NCBI GenBank assembly: GCA_030145485.1 | Contig: JAQYVP010000019.1 | Coordinates: 1 to 35,241 of the forward strand | Source of the DNA: Chromatiales bacterium | GTDB taxonomy: Bacteria; Pseudomonadota; Gammaproteobacteria; Chromatiales; Chromatiaceae | Direction of reading: 5' to 3' | Length of the DNA: 35,241 nucleotides | Shown here: piece by piece, positions 30,134-35,241 of the stretch | Layout: the number at the start of each line of letters is the position of its first letter | Numbering within the stretch: position 1 is the stretch's first letter | Notes under the pieces: generated by a model | Database searches by the model: none | Told to the model about the DNA's origin: nothing | What the model saw: only the letters and a program-made list of their open reading frames with translations | Program-made: the position numbers and the translations under genes

Positions 30134-31978
30134 CTAAAGTCTTCTCTCGAGCGTAGTTTGCATTGTCTGAATGACCTTGAAAGCATCTTTCAGATGTTCC
30201 CTCTCCAGCCTGGAAATTTCAATTGGCGACATGAAATTATCGATATCGACACCGTTGATAATCTGCTTGGCCTGATGCTGGGTGCGCAAGGTGCCGATGA
30301 AGATCAGTGCGTCCAGCAGATTGGCCGCCCCCTCTTTGCTCAATGAAGCGGTTCCTGCCGCCAGTTTCAGGCGTTTGGCGGTATTGACTGTATTGATTCC
30401 CTCTGTCAGTGCATAGATTCTTGCCAGATCAACGATAGGAGCAAGACCATTATGCTTCAGATCGAGGGTATCATTGTGTTCACCGTCATGGATGAGTACG
30501 AAATCCCTGAAAAACCCCAGTGGTGGCCTCTGTTTCATCGCATTGGTTGTCAGATGGGCAAGAAACAGAGTGCTTCTGCTCGTCTGCTGCAGCATCTGTT
30601 TGCGAATCCTCCGCAGCAGGCTCTTGTCGCCATGAATGGTTCTGAGATCAAAGAAGATGCTTGAATGCATCAGTGCTTTCGGGTCGGGCTCATTGATCCA
30701 GGTTTTGAAATAATTTTTCCACACACTCTCGGTCTGCCGCCATTTGGGATTTGTCGCCATGACATTGCCCGGGCAATAAACATAGCCGCAGGCATCCAGG
30801 CCATCACAGACATATTTAGCCAGGGCCTCGAACCAGGGCCGCTCATTGTCGCTGAGCGCATCGGAGATGATCAGGCCGTTATCCTGATCAGAGTGAGAAG
30901 TCTGCTCCCTGCGGGCCTGGGATCCTGCTACAACCCAGGCATAGGGCAAAGGCGCCGGTCCGATTTCTGCTTCAGCAAGTTCGATGAGCCGGCTTGTGAT
31001 TGCCGTCGTGATGGCGGTAATGCCTTTGCCGACATGTTCCGAGGTGCCTCCCATTTTTACCAGTTGCAGCTGCAGCTGAGGGATGGTGCGGCTGTGCTCT
31101 ATCAGGGCATCGATAGAGTCAGCCTTGCGAATAGCACTGCTGAGGTAGGCTGAATTCCGCCCCTCCTGACGAATCAGATCCGTGACTGTAATGATACCGT
31201 TCAACTGGCCATCATCGATAACAGGCAGATGATGGATATGCTTACGCGTCATGATCATGAGGGTGTCGTATGCGCTGCTGTCACTGGTGACTGAGAGCAT
31301 CTTGCTGGTCATGATAGTATCAATGGGGGCGTCGGTGGAGAGTCGGGCGGCGACGCAGCGTTGCAAAATATCGCTGTTTGTTATGATGCCGACGGCTTTG
31401 CCGTTATCGGTAATCATCAGAGATGAGATGCCGTTGTCCGCCATACTTCTGGCCGCGTCATAGATGCTCGTTCCCGCAACAACGGAAACAACCGGGGAAT
31501 TCATGAGTTCCTGCGTGCTGGTGTGCATCAGCGGTGATGTCAGCGCAGCTTCATTCATCATGGAGCTGACCGCATCCTTGAGGCGTTGTGATGCTGTTTT
31601 TTGAATAAAGGCCGCTACAGTGGGATGGTCACGGACGATGTCATACAGGGTGTCACAAGGGATCGTATAAACCAGGGTGTCCTCTTCAACATCAATGATA
31701 AATTTATCGTGATCGCCGTGCATGCAGAAAATCGTGCAAATATCCCCCTCGCTGAGCTTTCCCAACAGATTGCCCTGTGTTGACTGCAGTGACAGTGCCC
31801 CCTTGCGTATCAGATAGAGCCTGTCCTGCGTGACATTATCCGGAGGCAGCGGCAAGCCGCGCCGTATATAGCGGATGGATGTCTCATGGGTCAGTTTCTC
31901 GACAAGCGCCATCGGCAGGCGGTCAAACGGCGGGATGCCTGCCAGGAAGTCACGTATCTCTTTAAGTTCTATTTCCAC
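30134..31978 (-). CDS. cNMP-binding / CBS-pair / DUF294 nucleotidyltransferase-like protein
   Basis: This is a large cytoplasmic sensor-like protein, 614 aa from GTG 31978. Its order is a cyclic-nucleotide-binding domain (about 15-130), two CBS domains (about 155-275; ISSLMITDNGKAVGIITNSDIL and HHLPVIDDGQLNGIITVTDLI), the DUF294 nucleotidyltransferase-like domain with VVAGSQARREQTSHSDQDNGLI (about 350-370, a GlnD-like G-S-x(9-10)-D-x-D motif), and a helical C-terminal DUF294_C region. The open frame begins at TTG 31999, but GTG 31978 has GGAG five bases before it and matches family N-termini (MEIELKEIRDFL). It is first in an operon with the exonuclease. The precise activity is unknown. Confidence 0.88.
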   Translation of the reverse strand: MEIELKEIRDFLAGIPPFDRLPMALVEKLTHETSIRYIRRGLPLPPDNVTQDRLYLIRKGALSLQSTQGNLLGKLSEGDICTIFCMHGDHDKFIIDVEEDTLVYTIPCDTLYDIVRDHPTVAAFIQKTASQRLKDAVSSMMNEAALTSPLMHTSTQELMNSPVVSVVAGTSIYDAARSMADNGISSLMITDNGKAVGIITNSDILQRCVAARLSTDAPIDTIMTSKMLSVTSDSSAYDTLMIMTRKHIHHLPVIDDGQLNGIITVTDLIRQEGRNSAYLSSAIRKADSIDALIEHSRTIPQLQLQLVKMGGTSEHVGKGITAITTAITSRLIELAEAEIGPAPLPYAWVVAGSQARREQTSHSDQDNGLIISDALSDNERPWFEALAKYVCDGLDACGYVYCPGNVMATNPKWRQTESVWKNYFKTWINEPDPKALMHSSIFFDLRTIHGDKSLLRRIRKQMLQQTSRSTLFLAHLTTNAMKQRPPLGFFRDFVLIHDGEHNDTLDLKHNGLAPIVDLARIYALTEGINTVNTAKRLKLAAGTASLSKEGAANLLDALIFIGTLRTQHQAKQIINGVDIDNFMSPIEISRLEREHLKDAFKVIQTMQTTLERRL

Positions 31979-32163
31979 TGTTTCTCCGCTTGAAAGCAAT
32001 CTGTGTTGTTGTGGTTGTTTCCGGTAGATATGCCTAATAGCAGTGACGCACAGGTATGTGCTGAATAGTTACATGTGAAGGTTTTCAGACTGTCAGTAAC
32101 GATGGTTACCCCCGATGCGATTATAGCGATCGGAGGGAATGCATCGTTGTGAGCAAAATCCGG

Positions 32164-32643
32164 CTATTTTTTAAACAGAGGCTGGTCGATTAAATCCCCA
32201 CTTCTATCCCCAAAATAGAGTCGTCGATCGTCTTTACGGTAGGTTGCCAACTCTGTACGTACATCAGATTCCCCGTTTAACAGCTTCTGGGTAAAATCAA
32301 TTTTAGTGACAGTTTCACCACGGCTGTTTTGAAACGAATCGCCGATTTTGAATGTTCCGGATGAGGTGATATCTTTCGCAGAACAGGGGTCATCGATGAT
32401 AATGCTCTCGAAGTCCGAACAGAAATCCATGCCGGGAATTTTCGGGATTTCCGGAATATTCAGATCGTATTCGTTGCCTGAAAAAATCAGTGTAAAGTCT
32501 GTAGCCGGGAAACCCCATCTCCCCTCGAGTTCAGTTTTAGACGATGAACTGTCTCCATCATTATCATCATCATCGTGCGTGCAAGCAGGCAGAAGCATCA
32601 CAGAGAGCAAGATGGGAATGATTGAATAGTATTTGATTTTAAT
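32164..32643 (-). CDS. Small putative lipoprotein, unknown function
   Basis: I do not recognise this family. After a lipobox LLPAC comes an Asp-rich stretch (THDDDDNDGDSSSS), then a globular region of about 120 residues with two close cysteines (FCSDFESIIIDDPCSAKD) and beta-rich text (GTFKIGDSFQNSRGETVTKIDFTQKLL). Possible starts at TTG 32610 or ATG 32598 give a truncated signal peptide. Extending in frame to ATT 32643 gives K-I-K-Y-Y-S-I-I-P-I-L-L-S-V-M-L-L-P-A-C, a textbook lipoprotein signal, preceded by GAGGAAAGGACC. I therefore place the start at the ATT, a rare start codon. Upstream, 32000-32163 lies between this gene and the DUF294 gene; I see no gene there. Confidence 0.65.
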   Translation of the reverse strand: MKIKYYSIIPILLSVMLLPACTHDDDDNDGDSSSSKTELEGRWGFPATDFTLIFSGNEYDLNIPEIPKIPGMDFCSDFESIIIDDPCSAKDITSSGTFKIGDSFQNSRGETVTKIDFTQKLLNGESDVRTELATYRKDDRRLYFGDRSGDLIDQPLFKK

Positions 32644-32927
32644 GGTCCTTTCCTCAGTGCCTGAAAATGTTCCCGCTACCAGAAAGGCACAGGATCCCTG
32701 GTATCAGAGAGGTTGTCCGCCAAAAGCGCCATAGATATTTGCCTCTCAGACAGCGCTCCGATGACTCCGACAACCTTCATGTTGATTATTAGTATTATTC
32801 TACAATTCAATGAAAAACGTATGATAATATTCTCACTCTACCATTAACTGAGCAATAATTTCCACCGTTATTTTTGATTTACGCTTGAATGACTGATAGA
32901 ACTATAGAAACTATGAAGGGTGTCAAT

Positions 32928-33034
32928 AAGTGAAGCTTCCGCGTCCTGCTTACGCCCCTCACCTACGTCCATGTAGGTGAAACGCATTGCACCTGTCCAT
33001 GCGGCGCAATGCGCTGTCGCTTATTGCGCCCTAC
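32928..33034 (+). repeat. Chimeric C/A repeat (C4)
   Basis: Family C ends GGGTGTCAATAAG (32928) and CTTATTGCGCCCTAC (to 33034) enclose inner arms ACGCATTGCACC and GGCGCAATGCGC. Between the left end and the first inner arm is a piece of the family A core: AAGCTTCCGCGTCCTGC, TTACGCCCCT, ACCTACGTCCATGTAGG (about 32942-32980). Most of the 420-bp gap between the lipoprotein and YkgJ genes is otherwise AT-rich with no gene seen. Confidence 0.7.
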
Positions 33035-33063
33035 CAGAGCTGATAGTGCTCTCTATCAGGTCA

Positions 33064-33840
33064 TCAGCATCGCATCCGCCTGCCGATCTGCTCCCTCAGG
33101 GTAAGCATCTGTTCCTCATCATGTAAGATTTCATGCAGCTGATCCAGGGTGAAGGCGCCCATAACAGAGTTGGTTGTATTGTCCAGTAACTGCTGGAATG
33201 CAGTCTGGTCCTGCTCATACGCCTTTTTGGCCAGCTCGAGGCCAATAAAGTGCTCCAGGATAATCCCCACATACTCCCCTCGATACAGAATATTTTTGCG
33301 AATTGCTACAGCATCTTTTTTCCAGGCATGTTCAGCTTCTTCAATTCGGTCGACATAATGCCGCAGTGCTTCTATCAACACGGTTGCTGCCTGAAGGCCG
33401 GCTTCAGAGCCTCTCTCCAGTTCCATGAGGAAAGCAACATAGTGGACAAAATCCTGCTCTGTTTGATATAAGAATTTCCAGCGCTTCTGGGCGTATGCCT
33501 GAACTGGAAGAGAGTATCCAAATCGTAATTCTAGGCTGGGGGGCATCAATGCCTGCATGCGGCAATCGAATATCCGGCACATGGCGGGGCGTTTAGGGTG
33601 GACGCTGCAGCCGCTTTCCGAGAGGAACTGACAGGGTTCCCCCGGCTCATTCAGCATCGGAATATCGACAGGCAGGCCCAGTGCCGTCTTTTCATAGGGG
33701 TGTACTTCGCTCAGCTCATAGACGCCGCTACAGCACAAGCGGCACTCCCCGCATGGAACATCCGCCGGAATTTTGTTGATGGAGGAGTAGCGGGCTTTCC
33801 TCAGGAATGAGGACACCGGGCCGACGATATCAGGCTGCAT
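33064..33840 (-). CDS. YkgJ-family cysteine-cluster protein
   Basis: This is a 258-aa protein of the UPF0153/YkgJ (CxxCxxCC) family, thought to bind zinc or an Fe-S centre. The N-terminal cluster is PCGECRLCC (Cys30, 33, 36, 37). The second set is Cys70, Cys78, Cys88 and Cys93 in EPCQFL, SGCSVHPKRPAMC and RIFDC, the family arrangement. The C-terminal ~150 residues are helical and acidic or Gln-rich without further cysteines except the last residue. There is no signal peptide, so it is cytoplasmic. Function is unknown; homologues often carry fused or adjacent enzyme domains, but none is seen here. Confidence 0.85.
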   Translation of the reverse strand: MQPDIVGPVSSFLRKARYSSINKIPADVPCGECRLCCSGVYELSEVHPYEKTALGLPVDIPMLNEPGEPCQFLSESGCSVHPKRPAMCRIFDCRMQALMPPSLELRFGYSLPVQAYAQKRWKFLYQTEQDFVHYVAFLMELERGSEAGLQAATVLIEALRHYVDRIEEAEHAWKKDAVAIRKNILYRGEYVGIILEHFIGLELAKKAYEQDQTAFQQLLDNTTNSVMGAFTLDQLHEILHDEEQMLTLREQIGRRMRC

Positions 33841-33930
33841 GACTCTCTACTGGTTGGGGAGTATCCCTTACTCTATCATTCAGGACCTCGTTTAGATGTG
33901 CAATAGCTATGCAATGGTAGCGGGGGCCTG

Positions 33931-34048
33931 TTGCAAAACTCCGTCATTCCGGCATGTTTTTAGCCGGAATCCATTTTCTCGATCTGTAAGTTGTTGATTC
34001 TGATAGATTCCGGCCTTCGCCGGAATGACGAATTTTGGAGTTTTGCAA
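33931..34048 (+). repeat. Nested inverted repeat E (TTGCAAAACTCC with CGTCATTCCGGC inside)
   Basis: The outer 12-bp arms are TTGCAAAACTCC (33931-33942) and GGAGTTTTGCAA (34037-34048). Inside, GTCATTCCGGCATG and TTTAGCCGGAATCC face GATTCCGG and CCTTCGCCGGAATGAC. It lies between the two minus-strand genes, just downstream of the glycine-zipper gene, where it could terminate transcription. Confidence 0.75.
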
Positions 34049-34060
34049 AAGGCTCAGCGC

Positions 34061-34480
34061 TCAGCGGAGATTCATGCAGTCTGCGTATACAGCATCAAAG
34101 ACTGCCTGGGGGTTATCACCCATATTGTGTCCTACTGTCGCACCTGCTGCCGTGCCTATAGCAGTGCCAGCGCCGCTGTAGCGGTGGCCATGGTGGGTGG
34201 TGTTTCTCCCGACTGCATATCCGACAAGGCCTCCAACAATTGCGCCACCGGCTGTTTTACCCACGTTAGTATTGCTTGCATCAGCAGATGCCCGGCGGGC
34301 TTCATCCCTGCATTGAGCCTCTCGTGAATCAGATGAGTTATATCGTGTTCCTGTCTGACTGTAGCTAGGCTGTGTTTGATTGTAACTGGGTTCCGATGCG
34401 GCCTGATATTGACCGGTCTGGCAACCACTGATGCCGACAATAACAGCTGCCAGTGCGGATAACTGAAGAAAACTGGGCAT
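34061..34480 (-). CDS. Glycine-zipper lipoprotein
   Basis: This is a 139-aa outer-membrane-type lipoprotein. The signal peptide ends in GISGC (Cys20). A Gln/Ser/Tyr-rich linker follows (SEPSYNQTQPSYSQTGTRYNSS), then a charged helix (REAQCRDEARRASADAS). A glycine-zipper region has two hydrophobic Gly/Ala repeats, TAGGAIVGGLVGYAVG and GAGTAIGTAAGATVGHNMG, resembling the Gly-zipper_2 / SlyB-like family. An HHGHRYSG loop separates the halves. A conserved-looking Cys pair (C57 region and near the C-terminus, YADCMNLR) may form a disulfide. Function is probably envelope-structural. Confidence 0.82.
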   Translation of the reverse strand: MPSFLQLSALAAVIVGISGCQTGQYQAASEPSYNQTQPSYSQTGTRYNSSDSREAQCRDEARRASADASNTNVGKTAGGAIVGGLVGYAVGRNTTHHGHRYSGAGTAIGTAAGATVGHNMGDNPQAVFDAVYADCMNLR

Positions 34481-34654
34481 TTTCTATCTCCTCTAATTTA
34501 TTGTGATTGAAATCAGATGTTAGCCTATCTGATGATAATCAGGCAAATGATCACTAAAAAAGATTCACATGAGGTAACTGGCAATCTCAAGCAGATTGCC
34601 GCGTCGTTCCACTTCTTGCAATGACAGTCATCGTTCGGCGCACCGTAGCATGTG

Positions 34655-34682
34655 TTGACATGCACGTGGATTGAGATATGAC
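34655..34682 (+). promoter_or_regulatory. Possible promoter for the 34751 gene
   Basis: TTGACA (34655-34660) is followed after 16 nt by TATGAC (34677-34682). A small palindrome GCATGT-GTTG-ACATGC (34648-34663) overlaps the -35. It lies about 70 bases before the ATG. The 270-bp gap 34481-34750 also has an ATCAGAT/ATCTGAT hairpin (34512-34533) in the leader of the glycine-zipper gene. Confidence 0.45.
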
Positions 34683-34750
34683 TTTTCACAAAAACTTGAG
34701 GCTCGAGTAAAAAACATGCAACTTTGTTCATCTGTGACTATTATGTGCGC

Positions 34751-35223
34751 ATGAGTGACGCATATCTTTCCGCTTTCAAAGGCAGTTTTACCTCGGCCCT
34801 GCGCTGGCATCAGCTCGATGCGCTGTGGCAGGCGGTGCGAAAGCAAAATGATGGGGAGTGGTTTGTTTATGCTGTTGGAGAGACGCCGCCCGCCTCGGCA
34901 ACTTCAAGTGAACAATGTGATCGCTTTCTCTCGGAGATCGATCAACTGCTGCGTGAGGAGCATGACGAGGAGTATTGCGGTATTGTTTATGCCGATAATC
35001 TGCAGACGCCGGCCTTTATCTTTATGATCCAAATAATCTTGGCGTCAGCTGTGGTTTCAGTGATAACCCGCCTCTGCCGGGCTGGGTACTGAGCCGCCTC
35101 CCGCCTCCCGCCTGTCGACCTTCCCCAGGCGACTCAGCCGCCCAACAAGAGACGCCGCTGGTGGCAAAAAATATTCCATTGATCGTCAGGCTCTTTGTGA
35201 TGATTCCAGCATTTTCAATGTAG
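34751..35223 (+). pseudogene. Conserved-looking hypothetical gene with apparent frameshift
   Basis: The first frame from ATG 34751 reads MSDAYLSAFKGSFTSALRWH, then QLDALWQAVRKQNDGEWFVY, and later EEYCGIVYADNLQTPAF. The sequence then switches near 35015-35022: the original frame gives a hydrophobic, uncharacteristic tail ending at 35092. The -1 frame continues with YDPNNLGVSCGFSDNPPLPGW and VLSRLPP, which looks like the natural continuation. That frame stays open to TAG 35221-35223, which lies inside a family B repeat. I do not recognise the function. It could be a real frameshift, a sequencing error or, less likely, recoding, as no classical slippery heptamer is seen. Confidence 0.6.
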
Positions 35224-35241
35224 AGAGATACTCACCACGAA
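35207..35241 (+). repeat. Family B repeat, copy B4 (cut by window edge)
   Basis: CAGCATTTTCAATGTAGAGAG followed by ATACTCACCACGAA matches the left end of B1 and B2. The window ends inside it. Confidence 0.7.

Overview
The window is a chromosomal segment of a gammaproteobacterium. The gene order mltD / YafS-like methyltransferase / rnhA / dnaQ, the yciB-yciI-parvulin block, RlmD, and a class III PHA synthase closest in its visible motifs to the Chromatiaceae enzyme together suggest the Chromatiales or a related sulfur-oxidiser. This placement is inference, because no rRNA or marker gene is present. I see no tRNA, rRNA, CRISPR array, prophage or complete transposase.

Layout. (1) 1-9.2 kb is housekeeping: lytic transglycosylase MltD, a methyltransferase, RNase HI, DnaQ, cysteine synthase CysM, a PolB-type exonuclease relative that has lost its catalytic aspartates, RlmD, and PanB-PanC. 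(2) 9.3-10.4 kb is a small accessory patch: a RelE/ParE-type toxin with a ribbon-helix-helix antitoxin, a broken Uma2-family gene, and nested repeats. (3) 10.4-14.1 kb holds a periplasmic parvulin, YciI and YciB in one operon, an unrecognised gene bracketed by inverted repeats, and a PHP-domain RNase AM. (4) 14.5-20.8 kb is the methylcitrate cycle (prpB, prpC, prpD), a nitroreductase, and prpE. (5) 21.0-29.4 kb is a rich polyhydroxyalkanoate (PHA) locus: two phasins, two PhaB reductases, PhaA, PhaR, a class I synthase with an unusual lysine-rich plus helix-hairpin-helix tail, and a class III-type synthase with an N-terminal extension and no PhaE. (6) 29.4-35.2 kb holds a DnaQ-like exonuclease paired with a cNMP-CBS-nucleotidyltransferase signalling protein, then small lipoproteins, a YkgJ cysteine-cluster protein and a frameshifted gene.

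Propionyl-CoA links blocks 4 and 5. PrpE makes it. PrpBCD burns it to pyruvate and succinate. PhaA, PhaB and PhaC could instead divert it into hydroxyvalerate-containing polymer. The phaP promoter carries three near-identical TTGTGCAATGCACAA palindromes around a good sigma-70 core, which are strong candidates for PhaR operators.

Intergenic DNA is unusually full of repeats. There are three ~205-bp 'A' elements, one with its core inverted relative to its flanks. There are four 'B' elements with CAGCAATTCT ends and a 9-nt AAG periodicity, one of them interrupted by a 171-bp near-palindrome. 'C' elements carry GTAGGGYGTCAATAAG ends. Inverted pairs D, E and F and heptamer CCTAAAA arrays complete the set.
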